From contig CAJVYT010000074.1 in assembly GCA_913009765.1 (NCBI GenBank), forward strand, positions 1 through 13,283: a stretch of DNA of 13,283 nt, written 5' to 3'. Below the pieces are notes generated by a model. It was not told the origin of the DNA. It searched no databases and saw only the letters and a list, made by a program, of their open reading frames with translations. The stretch comes from an uncultured candidate division Zixibacteria bacterium. GTDB lineage: Bacteria > Zixibacteria > MSB-5A5 > GN15 > FEB-12. The first letter of the stretch is position 1. Every line of letters begins with the position of its first letter. The translations under genes and the position numbers were made by a program. Shown piece after piece: positions 1 through 7,215 of this stretch.

Positions 1-273
1 GAGATGTGTCAGTGAAGCAATAACCAAAGACGAGATTGCTTCGCTTCGCTCGCAATGACAAATGGAAGCGCACTCGCAATGACTTTTTCCTTCTGTCACT
101 GCGAGGCCGAAGGCCGAAGCAGTCTCAATTTGTGTCTGTAATCTGTGAGATGTGTCAGTGAAGCAATAACCAAAGACGAGATTGCTTCGCTTCGCTCGCA
201 ATGACAAATGGAAGCGCACTCGCAATGACTTTTTCCTTCTGTCACTGCGAGGCCGAAGGCCGAAGCAGTCTCA
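1..273. repeat. Two tandem 146-bp units of a palindromic intergenic repeat
   Basis: The segment starting GAGATGTGTCAGTG at 1 recurs at 147, and the two copies agree as far as 127 and 273, giving a period of 146. Each copy carries an internal imperfect inverted repeat: an arm GAGATTGCTTCGCTTCGCTC... (32-59; 178-205) and a partner GTCACTGCGAGGCCGAAGG... (95-127; 241-273), which could fold into a long hairpin. The core belongs to a widespread family of interspersed bacterial repeats whose reverse translation gives spurious peptides containing CERSEAIS. The minus-strand open frame over 96-320 is such an artefact and is not annotated. Near-identity of the units suggests recent duplication. Confidence 0.9.
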
Positions 274-348
274 TTGCAATGGTATTTTTCAACAGGCTCT
301 TCACATCTGACATAACTCAATTTTAATGTTGAGACACTGTCCCAATGC
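274..348. other. Short intergenic stretch downstream of the acyl-CoA ligase
   Basis: No gene is visible. It contains TTTTTCAACAGGCT (285-298), whose reverse complement recurs at 11608-11621. That word resembles terminal sequences of some IS families, but 14 bp may be chance. No convincing GC-rich terminator for the minus-strand ligase gene is seen here. Confidence 0.4.
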
Positions 349-1998
349 TTAGGCTTCGATCCTGTATTTGTCTTTTATAGCTTTCTTATCTAACTTTCCC
401 GTGCTTGTTTTAGGCAGTGAATCGGTGATTTCTATTTTATCCGGTATAGCCCATTTTGATATGGTTCCATCTTCTACAAATTTTATAAAAAAATCTTTCA
501 GATTCTCTTGAGTAACTTTATCCTTATACTGATCTTTCAATACTACAACAGCTAATGGTCTTTCACCCCACTTTTCGTCCGGAATGCCTATAACCATAGC
601 CTCGTTCACACTTTCATGACCGGTTAAAATATCTTCAAGCTGGAGTGTGGATATCCATTCACCGCCGCTTTTTACAACATCTTTTATTCTATCCGTTATT
701 TGTAAATATCCCTCTTGATCTATATACCCCACATCTCCCGTATGCATCCATCCATCACGCCATAGTTCCTCAGACTTTTCTTTCTCTTTGAAATATCCCA
801 TTGTGAGCCATGGCGCTCTGACAACTATTTCTCCTACACTTTTGCCATCGTGCGGAAGCATTTTTCCATTCAAATTCATTATCTCAACATCAACAAGCAT
901 TATAGGTAAACCTGTTTTGCATCTCATGGCAATTTGTTGATCTTTTGTATATTTGTGCATATAAGGTTTTAGGTGTGCAAGCGTCAAAACGGGACATGTT
1001 TCAGACAGGCCATAGCCTGTGTATACATCAATGCCTCTTTCTAAACCCATTCCGCACAGATTTTTTGTAAGTGCAGCGCCGCCGATCACAACCTTCCATT
1101 TAGAAAGATCGACATTTTTAGCTTCAGGATATGTTAAAACCATTTGCAATATAGTTGGAACGCAATGGGAAAATGTTACATTCTCTTTCTTTATAAGGTT
1201 CAATATCATGGCCGGTTCATATTTACCGGGATAAACCTGTTTTAAACCGAGAGCTGTAGAGAAATATGGTATACCCCATGCGTGAACATGGAACATTGGA
1301 GTAAGCGGCATATAAACATCATTTGATCCTATTCTGCCATTTGTATCATAAACGGTTACACCGCTTATCAGTCCCATAGTATGCAGAACAAGTTGCCTGT
1401 GGCTGAAATAAACACCCTTCGGATTGCCGGTTGTTCCGCTTGTATAAAATGTTGTTGCCCTTGTATTTTCATCTAAATCCGGAAAATCATAATAGTCCTC
1501 AGATTCATCTACCAAAGTTTCATATTCTGCATCAAAGGTGGATTTTATATCTGTTTTATCGTCATCTGTAATTAATATCTTTCTTTTAACTGTTTTGATA
1601 TCTCCCTGTATAGCATTAAGTATGGGCAAAAAATCTTTATTAATTATAAGCACATCATCTTCTGCATGATTTATCGTATATAGTGTTTGTTTTGGTGTTA
1701 AGCGTACATTGACAGTATGCAGCACAGCTCCCATCATTGGAACGGCGAAATATAATTCAAGATATCTGTGACTATCCCAATCCATTACTCCAACAGTAGA
1801 TCCGGGAAGCACTCCCAATTTCTTGAGGCCGTTCGCAAGCTTGTGAATTCTCTTGTAAAAATCTCTATATGTATAACGTTTAATATCCCTGTAAACTATC
1901 TCCCTTTCAGGAAACATCGTTAATGGCGTATTTAAAAGATGTTTAATCAATAATTGATAATCATAAGCAGATTCTGTCTTTTTAATTGTATTGTCCAT
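349..1998 (-). CDS. Fatty-acyl-CoA ligase (AMP-forming, AlkK/DmdB-like)
   Basis: Full-length 549-residue member of the ANL adenylating superfamily. It should activate a medium- or long-chain fatty acid, or a related carboxylate, with ATP and CoA to acyl-CoA, entering beta-oxidation or lipid synthesis in the cytosol. The AMP-binding P-loop YTSGTTGNPKG is at residues 185-195. It is followed by a FHVHAWGIPY segment typical of the AlkK and methylthiopropionyl-CoA ligase branch, the YGLSETCP motif, the hinge region DGWMHTGDVGY...DRIKDVVKSGGEWI, and the C-terminal catalytic lysine in PKTSTGK (about K535). The ATG at 1998-1996 is preceded by a purine-rich AAAGGGGG about 8 bases upstream. It stands alone between a repeat array and mobile-element debris, so no operon can be inferred. 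The substrate cannot be told from sequence. Confidence 0.93.
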   Translation of the reverse strand: MDNTIKKTESAYDYQLLIKHLLNTPLTMFPEREIVYRDIKRYTYRDFYKRIHKLANGLKKLGVLPGSTVGVMDWDSHRYLELYFAVPMMGAVLHTVNVRLTPKQTLYTINHAEDDVLIINKDFLPILNAIQGDIKTVKRKILITDDDKTDIKSTFDAEYETLVDESEDYYDFPDLDENTRATTFYTSGTTGNPKGVYFSHRQLVLHTMGLISGVTVYDTNGRIGSNDVYMPLTPMFHVHAWGIPYFSTALGLKQVYPGKYEPAMILNLIKKENVTFSHCVPTILQMVLTYPEAKNVDLSKWKVVIGGAALTKNLCGMGLERGIDVYTGYGLSETCPVLTLAHLKPYMHKYTKDQQIAMRCKTGLPIMLVDVEIMNLNGKMLPHDGKSVGEIVVRAPWLTMGYFKEKEKSEELWRDGWMHTGDVGYIDQEGYLQITDRIKDVVKSGGEWISTLQLEDILTGHESVNEAMVIGIPDEKWGERPLAVVVLKDQYKDKVTQENLKDFFIKFVEDGTISKWAIPDKIEITDSLPKTSTGKLDKKAIKDKYRIEA

Positions 1999-2378
1999 TT
2001 TTATAACCCCCTTTTTTTTAGTTTAATTAACTTCTTCTTGCAATATATGAGTCCACTCCAAGAAGTGTGCTTTAGCGCATGCTCCAATGCCAGCCTTATC
2101 TCATCTTTGTTATTATATTCAGGATAACCCTTATCTGCCAATATCCTAATCCTAATTAGAGGTTGCTGTTGGCACTACAAATTTTTACTCCATTCCCTTA
2201 ATGATATTTTGATAGGCAGCAAGGATTATGGAATTAATCCAAACATTCACATATTGTCTGCTGCCATAGCCCGGGACGGGATATCATTCCTTTTGGAAAC
2301 GCAACAGCTTTTCACGCTTCTTGAGTTGTGCCGATAGTTGAGATCATACATCAACATAAGGCAGGCGTCAAGTTCTGA
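1999..2378. other. Gene-poor region upstream of the ligase
   Basis: No intact gene is visible. On the minus strand a short open stretch (about 2027-2145) reads LADKGYPEYNNKDEIRLALE..., which could be the decayed tail of a protein or transposase, but I do not recognise a family. The promoter of the ligase should lie here. I see no clear -35/-10 pair. Confidence 0.35.
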
Positions 2379-2726
2379 ATAATCCGGCAGGCACTATATT
2401 TAGAACCGAGAAATAAGAAGTCTTATGTATCAACGAATTGCTATCGTAAAAGCTCCAAAAAAGAGATATTTGAGGGCATTTTTGACGAAGAAAAAAGAAG
2501 ATGGCTTAAGGAATACGCATACATGCATCAGACGGGAACAAGAAAGTATAAAGACAAGAAAATAAACCGTGCGCTCAATGCCGTCAATGAGTACGTTGTT
2601 CAACTGTCCTGCCCATCTGGTACTGCATACCGGCGAGCATATTTGCTACAGGTTCATAATGGCGTATATTCCGCATTCAACTGGACACCAATAACGGAAT
2701 TAAGTGGACACTTTTTACGGCTTTAG
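2379..2726 (+). pseudogene. Unidentified open frame, probably a gene remnant
   Basis: The frame is open for about 115 codons after a TGA at 2376, and the only ATG is at 2523. The translation has a believable composition, with charged amphipathic stretches such as EIFEGIFDEEKRRWLKEYA and KDKKINRALNAVNEYVV, so part of it may once have been coding. The last 15 codons run through the IS21-like direct repeats at 2682-2742, so the 3' end looks cut by an insertion. No Shine-Dalgarno precedes the ATG. I do not recognise the protein family, and it may be a fragment or chance. Confidence 0.3.
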
Positions 2727-2742
2727 CTGGACACTTTTTACG
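2682..2742 (+). repeat. Three direct repeats, probable IS21-family left end
   Basis: TGGACACCAATAACGG (2682), TGGACACTTTTTACGG (2705) and TGGACACTTTTTACGA (2728) are spaced exactly 23 bp apart. Multiple short direct repeats that bind transposase are characteristic of IS21-family ends. The istA remnant begins about 120 bp downstream in the matching orientation. The right end of the element and istB are absent. Confidence 0.65.
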
Positions 2743-2863
2743 ACTTTTCCGTTATTGTTTTTTTGTGTGATTTTTGTTTTTCTTTAATCCTTTCTTTGAT
2801 ATCCTCTCCTTAAAAAATGGTAGGAGGGGAATGTGAAAAAGAAGAAAAAAGGGGAGGCTAACC

Positions 2864-3156
2864 TTAAGACAGATTAAAGAAATATTGAGATTAAAGAAAA
2901 AGAATTTAAGTAACAGGCAGATTGCAAAAGCAGCCAACATATCACCCACAACCGTAGAAAAATATATAGAGAGGATAGAAGCAGCTTCTATCTCTTATGA
3001 TGATATGAAAGAGAAGTCTGAAGATGAAAGGCGTTACACTGCAGCTTTTGTGGAAAGAGTATAAACAGCAGAATTCGGCAGGTTATAGCAGAACACAGTT
3101 CTGTCATTACTGTAATCTATGGAGGAAAAATTTACGGATTAACAGAAGTGCCCTTA
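2864..3156 (+). pseudogene. istA: IS21-family transposase IstA, N-terminal remnant (frameshifted)
   Basis: The frame from 2864 reads LRQIKEILRLKKKNLSNRQI..., followed by ISPTTVEKYIERIEAA. This is the N-terminal helix-turn-helix of IstA, which binds the IS ends. A ribosome-binding site (AAGGGGAGG, ending 2857) sits six bases before codon TTA at 2864, so the original start was probably TTG or ATG and is lost. The frame stops at 3061, but a +1 frame from about 3022 continues the family sequence: MKGVTLQLLWKEYK..., then YSRTQFCHYCNLWRKNLRI. There is therefore a frameshift near 3020. Homology ends at about 3150, where repeat module A begins, so the DDE catalytic domain and IstB are missing. The element is dead. 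Confidence 0.8.
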
Positions 3157-3242
3157 ACTAACCGGTTAGTACCTCAAATTTTAATTTCTAAATCTTACCC
3201 TTTATTTGACTTCTGTGAACCTGTTTACTGTGCAGGGGTCTC
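3157..3242 (+). repeat. Palindrome module, copy A
   Basis: 86-bp unit starting with the perfect 14-bp palindrome ACTAACCGGTTAGT (3157-3170) and ending TGTGCAGGGGTCTC. It is the inverted counterpart of copy B (6931-7016): the first 44 bp are identical and the ungapped identity over 86 bp is about 76/86. The palindrome resembles operators of TetR-family repressors. The inverted arrangement with copy B would also fit the ends of a roughly 3.86-kb mobile segment. The function is inferred only. Confidence 0.75.
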
Positions 3243-3659
3243 TTTAAGTAAGAATCCATTTTTTTCTTTTTTGCTTACTCCTCTTGATAACCATTTATAA
3301 TAGCTTTCTCGTTTTGCTCCCAATAGTTTGGCCATCCTCTCAATAGAGAACTCTTCTTTAAAATCTTTCATAAACTCATACTTCTGTCCGGATGTTTTGA
3401 GAAGCCGGCCAAAGCTTTTTTTAATATATCACGCTCCTGTTTGACTATCCTCAATTCTCTTTCAAGAGCTTTAAAATCTTTCTCGCTTTCTTTTATATTT
3501 GCTGCCCGGAAATGCATCTTCTCCGTATTTATTGTATTGGGTTCTCCATTTACACAGTATTGAATATGGAATATCCAGATCCTCTGCTGTCTCTTTCACT
3601 GTTTTTTCATTCTTCAGTGTCAGCGACACTGCATCCGACTTGAATTTTCCGGAATACAT
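3225..3659 (-). pseudogene. IS3-family transposase remnant (orfA plus start of orfB)
   Basis: On the minus strand the orfA part reads MYSGKFKSDAVSLTL..., then AEDLDIPYSILCKWRTQYNK and GEDAFPG. This is the N-terminal helix-turn-helix of IS3-family OrfA. A one-base shift near 3505 breaks the frame, and the next frame restores the leucine-zipper tail FKALERELRIVKQERDILKK. A7G (complement of 3415-3422) is the classical -1 slippery site where IS3 elements fuse OrfA to OrfB. After it the -1 frame gives the OrfB start KYEFMKDFKEEFSIERMAK, then LLGAKRESYYKWLSRG. Everything after about 60 OrfB residues, including the DDE core, is deleted, and the reading runs into repeat module A. A strong AAGGAGG lies upstream at about 3690-3697. 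It is not functional. Confidence 0.82.
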
Positions 3660-3733
3660 TCTTCTTTTTCCATAGCCTTTATTACCTCCTTAGACAAGTT
3701 TAGCATTTACCTTAACTGTTTGTATACAGAAGT

Positions 3734-3942
3734 GTAAGAGGTTTACAGGCTCCTCGTTTAAAATCTATGATAATGTCCAACTTTAGATTCTCACTGCCAA
3801 AGTGAGCATCTTTTACATATTATATTATGGCTTAATTATATTTAGCGTTGTTTGAAATAGATTTTGTGTCATAGTATCAACTCCTTGATTTTTATGCTAT
3901 GATACTTTATTTATGTTTATGGCAGGTTCAAAGAGGACATGA
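3734..3942. other. Intergenic region between the IS3 remnant and the recD2 leader
   Basis: No gene is seen. A small hairpin CTCACT-GCCAA-AGTGAG lies at 3790-3806, and a 7-bp inverted pair AGTATCA/TGATACT lies at 3873-3879 and 3900-3906. The promoter of the recD2 transcription unit is expected here. Confidence 0.4.
3852..3906 (+). promoter_or_regulatory. Possible promoter and operator for the recD2 unit
   Basis: TTGAAA (3852-3857) and TATCAA (3875-3880) are separated by 17 bp and could be -35/-10 boxes. The inverted pair AGTATCA...TGATACT overlaps and follows the -10 box, as an operator might. The match to consensus is only moderate, and the AT-rich background makes chance likely. Confidence 0.22.
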
Positions 3943-4032
3943 ATGCCAAAGCCGGCAAGTAACGACGATCCGTTTTGGCAGGAGGGGGGAGGGGCTAACC
4001 CTCTCTCTGAAAGCAGCAGGAGGCCTTCATAA
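3943..4032 (+). CDS. Small leader-type ORF (29 aa) overlapping the recD2 start
   Basis: ATG at 3943 follows AGAGGA at a usual distance and encodes MPKPASNDDPFWQEGGGANP..., ending at TAA 4030-4032. The sequence is acidic and proline/glycine-rich, with no known domain. Its stop overlaps the apparent recD2 start codon by ATAA, the arrangement expected for translational coupling. A hairpin GAGGG-GCTAA-CCCTC (3989-4003) and the recD2 Shine-Dalgarno lie inside it. It could be a coupling leader, the tail of a decayed gene, or chance. Confidence 0.35.
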   Translation: MPKPASNDDPFWQEGGGANPLSESSRRPS

Positions 4033-6434
4033 ATAACGATACAACTATAGACAACAGCTCAAAGACTATTAGTGGTGAAATCAAAAGAATTACCTATTTC
4101 AACAAAGAGACTTCTTTTGCAATTATTCGTTTAAATACCGCTACCAACTATGATGATAATGCTGTTACTGCTGTAGGTGTATTCCCCGATTGCGCTATGA
4201 TAGGCGCAGAAAAGGTCAAAGGACTGACTTGCAGCATAACCGGCAAGTGGGTCAAAAACAAGAAGTACGGCTGGCAGTTCAGCTTTACTCAAATCAAACT
4301 CGACAACAGCGGCCTGTTCTTCTTTCTCACCAATATCGTCAAAGGACTGGGCGCATCATTGTCGCAGAAACTGATAGATGCCTATGGTGAAAACAATCTA
4401 ATCGATATTCTCGATAACAACTCCGATGAACTTCTCAAGTTCAAAGGTATCAAAGAAAAGAAACTTCTGAAAATCACACAGTCCTGGAATAAATATAAGC
4501 AGATGAAATCATTGTCCGATTTCTTTGCCGTAAGGGGCGGCAACCTTACAAGCAATATGATACTTCGCATCTATAATCATTTCAAAAACAGCGACAACGA
4601 AGCTGTCGGCCTGATCGGTAAAAACCCGTATATTCTGACTGAAGTACGCGGGATAGGATTCAAAACCTGCGATAAGATTGCATTGTCAATCGGTATAGAT
4701 AAATATTCACAAAAACGGATAAAAGCATTGATCGATTATATCCTGCTATCTCAGGCATCAGACAGCGGACATACATATTTAACTGCCGATCAACTTATGA
4801 AACTTGCAGGGGAATATCTCTATAATAAAAAAGATGCGGAAGATATCATTTCAACTGAAGATCTCTTAACTGTTGTAACAGATGTTATTATCAATTCGGA
4901 TAATTATTTCTATAAAGATAATATTGTAGCGTTGAACTCATATAAACATAAAGAAGACTACATTCGTAAGTTTGTAAAAATCAGAAACGAAAAAGGCAGT
5001 AATCATCAAATATCCAATGAAGAAGCCGTCAAATTCATCAATAAAAAACAGAATCAACTTGGTATCATCCTATCAAAGGAACAGTACGATGCAATATTTA
5101 ATATCGTAGCAAAAGGCATAAGCATTTTTCTGCTGTGCGGTTATGCAGGAACAGGTAAATCTACCATCTCAAAGATTATTCTTGATTTCTATTCGGAATA
5201 TTTCTTTAGCAAAGAGAACATTACTTGCTGCGCATTCAGCGGTATGGCAAGCAAAAGAATCAAGGATCTCACAGGATATAGTTCATCAACCATTCATTCG
5301 ATGCTGGGATTCAAATCAGGAGAATTCCTTCACAATCAGGATAACCGGCTGCCTTATGAGATTATTCTCCTGGATGAGGCAAGTATGGTTAATTTAAGCA
5401 TATTCTACAGTCTTATAAGAGCAGTAGATGATAATGCCATTTTCATCATGGTAGGTGATGATGCCCAGCTGCCTCCAATAGGAGCCGGCAACATATTCAA
5501 TGATCTGCTTACATATGATATACCGAAAGCAAAACTGACCAAAATCTACAGACAGTCTGAAAACAGCGTCCTGACCTATTTTGCAGGCTATATAAGAGAG
5601 GGGAAAATACCGGAAGGCTATGCAAGCTGCTACAGCGATTGGGTATTTGATAAAAGGGATATACCCAATTATTTTGCACTTAAAGAAAAGTTATCGGACA
5701 AACAGATGAAAGAGGTTAGAGATAATCATTATGAGCGTATTCTTGATACGCTTATCAAGCAGATAAACCGGACAGCGGAAGATAAACATCTGACCGGTAT
5801 CAGGAAGATATGGGATCTGCAGGTTATCACAGCAATGAGAGCTACTGCTTTGGGTACGAGCAACCTTAACGACATTCTGCAGGAAAAGCTGAACACAGGA
5901 TCATCCAAATCGGCAATTATCAGAACATTCTTATTGAAACAGTATGATAAGGTGATTCACCTTAAGAATAAGAATATGGAGTATATCGGTTATAACGACT
6001 TTAAAAACGGCAATACCGATAACAGGAGAACCACACGTATTTACAACGGTAATCTTGGTATTGTAATGGATATTAATGAAGAAGATGAAGAGTTCTATGT
6101 TCTTTATCCTGACAATATCGCGGTTATCTACAGCTTTGACGACTATAAAAACATCATCGATCTCGGATATGCCCTAACCATTCACAAAACACAGGGCAAC
6201 CAGTTCAAATATGTGTTTATTCCTATAGTAAACAGCTTTTTCATAATGCTTAACTCCAAACTTATGTACACTGCTGTTACCCGGGCTATTAAACAAGTAT
6301 ATCTAATCGGACAGGATTACGCATTCAAGCGCGGCTGCACAAACATCAAGGAGACCGTAAGACAAACCTTCTTACTAAGAGATCAATCATTCCTATCTGA
6401 AGCAAAAAGTATCCGGACAGAGGAGAGTTTATGA
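4029..6434 (+). CDS. recD2: RecD2-like ATP-dependent DNA helicase
   Basis: Superfamily 1B 5'-3' DNA helicase of the RecD2 type, about 801 residues from 4029. The family-typical N-terminus (SGEIKRITYFNKETSFAIIR) is encoded upstream of the first ATG (4197), so 4197 would amputate the first domain. GCAGGAGG (4016-4023) lies five bases before ATA at 4029, so either ATA is used or an ATG has mutated. No ATG, GTG or TTG occurs in between. Two helix-hairpin-helix segments follow (LLKFKGIKEKK, VRGIGFKTCDKIA). Then come Walker A GYAGTGKST (about 371-379), Walker B LLDEASM (about D449), GDDAQLPPIGAGN, and the UvrD_C_2 part with ALTIHKTQGNQF and YTAVTRAIKQV. It probably unwinds DNA in repair or in replication of the host element. 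The stop overlaps the next gene by ATGA. Confidence 0.92.
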   Translation: MNNDTTIDNSSKTISGEIKRITYFNKETSFAIIRLNTATNYDDNAVTAVGVFPDCAMIGAEKVKGLTCSITGKWVKNKKYGWQFSFTQIKLDNSGLFFFLTNIVKGLGASLSQKLIDAYGENNLIDILDNNSDELLKFKGIKEKKLLKITQSWNKYKQMKSLSDFFAVRGGNLTSNMILRIYNHFKNSDNEAVGLIGKNPYILTEVRGIGFKTCDKIALSIGIDKYSQKRIKALIDYILLSQASDSGHTYLTADQLMKLAGEYLYNKKDAEDIISTEDLLTVVTDVIINSDNYFYKDNIVALNSYKHKEDYIRKFVKIRNEKGSNHQISNEEAVKFINKKQNQLGIILSKEQYDAIFNIVAKGISIFLLCGYAGTGKSTISKIILDFYSEYFFSKENITCCAFSGMASKRIKDLTGYSSSTIHSMLGFKSGEFLHNQDNRLPYEIILLDEASMVNLSIFYSLIRAVDDNAIFIMVGDDAQLPPIGAGNIFNDLLTYDIPKAKLTKIYRQSENSVLTYFAGYIREGKIPEGYASCYSDWVFDKRDIPNYFALKEKLSDKQMKEVRDNHYERILDTLIKQINRTAEDKHLTGIRKIWDLQVITAMRATALGTSNLNDILQEKLNTGSSKSAIIRTFLLKQYDKVIHLKNKNMEYIGYNDFKNGNTDNRRTTRIYNGNLGIVMDINEEDEEFYVLYPDNIAVIYSFDDYKNIIDLGYALTIHKTQGNQFKYVFIPIVNSFFIMLNSKLMYTAVTRAIKQVYLIGQDYAFKRGCTNIKETVRQTFLLRDQSFLSEAKSIRTEESL

Positions 6435-6755
6435 ATGCCGATACTGCTGCATATAGAGACGATTTTCAAAACAAATATTCAGATACAATATCAAGAGAAG
6501 AGGAGATCGCTCTGGCAGTTAAGATACAGTTCGGTGATAAGGCTGCATTGAAAAGCTGGTTCATGCAAATATGCGGTTTGTCGGCTATATTGCAAAGTGC
6601 TGCAAGCATAAGCCTTTTGAGGAGATAGTCAGTGACGGAATACTCGGCTTAATTATTGCAGCCGGAAAATACGATGTCAGCAGAAATGTTAAATTTGTGA
6701 GCTATGCGATATGGTGGATATGTAATATCATTTGCCCTGATAGTCGAAGGTATTT
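6431..6755 (+). pseudogene. Sigma-70-family factor, frameshifted and truncated
   Basis: ATG at 6431 overlaps the recD2 stop (ATGA), with GAGGAGAG upstream, so the two were one operon. The first frame gives region 1.2-like SREEEIALAVKIQFGDKAAL, then K-S-W. From about 6555 the family sequence continues in another frame: VHANMRFVGYIAKCCKHKPF, EEIVSDGILGLIIAAGKYD and VKFVSYAIWWICNII, that is regions 2.1-2.3. Restoring one A to the run at 6551-6554 would give ALKKLVHANMRF, a perfect family join, so a single-base deletion explains the break. Homology ends near 6735-6755, and the rest of region 2.4 plus regions 3 and 4 are missing. It cannot be an active sigma factor unless a longer copy exists elsewhere. 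Confidence 0.8.
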
Positions 6756-6930
6756 TGCTGGGCTATCAGGAATTCTATCTGAACAGCTTCTGCAATTTGT
6801 CTTGCGACAGCGTTAATCATTGTGCTTTTGTTTGCAATAAGGATATATCCTTCCAAGAATCGATCCGTCGCTATTTTTTGCCATAGCAATATATATTGCG
6901 CTGTTTTTCATTAGCGGATTTCTGTATAAT
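6756..6930. other. Unassigned decayed DNA
   Basis: No intact gene is seen. The plus strand has a hydrophobic reading ATALIIVLLFAIRIYPS in about 6800-6850, and the minus strand has a short frame MKNSAIYIAMAKNSDGSIL... (6911-6813). Neither matches a family I recognise. The segment sits between the sigma remnant and repeat module B. Confidence 0.35.
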
Positions 6931-7016
6931 GAGACCACTGCACAATAAGCAAGTTCACAGAAGGTTAAGATTGGGTAAGATTTAGAAATTAAAATTTGAG
7001 GTACTAACCGGTTAGT
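6931..7016 (-). repeat. Palindrome module, copy B (inverted)
   Basis: Inverted copy of the 86-bp unit. The palindrome ACTAACCGGTTAGT is at 7003-7016 and the GTCTC end (as GAGAC) is at 6931-6935. Positions 6973-7016 match copy A exactly in reverse complement. On the minus strand, TTGCTT (6952-6947) and TTATAC (6929-6924) are 17 bp apart, so a weak leftward promoter is possible. Confidence 0.75.
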
Positions 7017-7107
7017 TTGAGAGTTTTAATTTCCTGAAGATTGCTCAATATTAGCCTTCCCTTCGGGCTTTATGCGGTTTCCCATATGCTGCGTTGTTCT
7101 TCCTTGA
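7017..7107. other. Spacer between the two divergent modules
   Basis: 91 bp of non-coding sequence separates copies B and C, which point away from each other. It contains a weak hairpin around AGCCTTCCCTTCGGGCT (about 7052-7068). No gene is apparent. Confidence 0.4.
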
Positions 7108-7192
7108 ACTAACCGGTTAGTCCTGCGCAAGCACGCCTTGCCTATAGAAAACCTCATAAAAGCTGTGGATTTGTTTATTGTGCAGTGGTCTC
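7108..7192 (+). repeat. Palindrome module, copy C (middle diverged)
   Basis: The palindrome ACTAACCGGTTAGT (7108-7121) and the last 29 bp (7164-7192, ending TTGTGCAGTGGTCTC) match copies A and B; the last 29 bp differ from B at 3 positions and from A at 5. The intervening 42 bp are unrelated. The length is nonetheless kept at 85 bp against 86. The module ends 23 bp before the ATG of the thioredoxin-fold gene, and TTGTTT (7171-7176) with CATAAT (7192-7197) could be a promoter, though the 15-bp gap is short. Confidence 0.68.
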
Positions 7193-7215
7193 ATAATCCT
7201 ATCTGGCATCCGCCG

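Noticed and set aside
1..273. CRISPR array
   Set aside because: There are only two units of 146 bp with identical content between palindromes, no unique spacers of regular length, and no cas genes in the window.
96..320. Minus-strand open frame of 74 codons containing CERSEAIS
   Set aside because: It is the well-known spurious translation of the interspersed repeat; it lies wholly over the tandem repeat and has no ribosome-binding site.
3157..3300. Protein reading TNRLVPQILISKSYP shared by modules A and B
   Set aside because: Differences between the copies do not concentrate at third codon positions, and copy C breaks the frame, so the repeat is treated as non-coding.
6790..6860. Hydrophobic reading ATALIIVLLFAIRIYPS as a transporter permease tail
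   Set aside because: It is short, without a start, and in an AT-rich decayed region where hydrophobic frames arise by chance; no family motif is visible.
7138..7215. N-terminal extension of the thioredoxin-fold protein from TTG 7138
   Set aside because: The 26 extra codons run through repeat module C, which is shared with non-coding copies; the fold starts naturally at ATG 7216.
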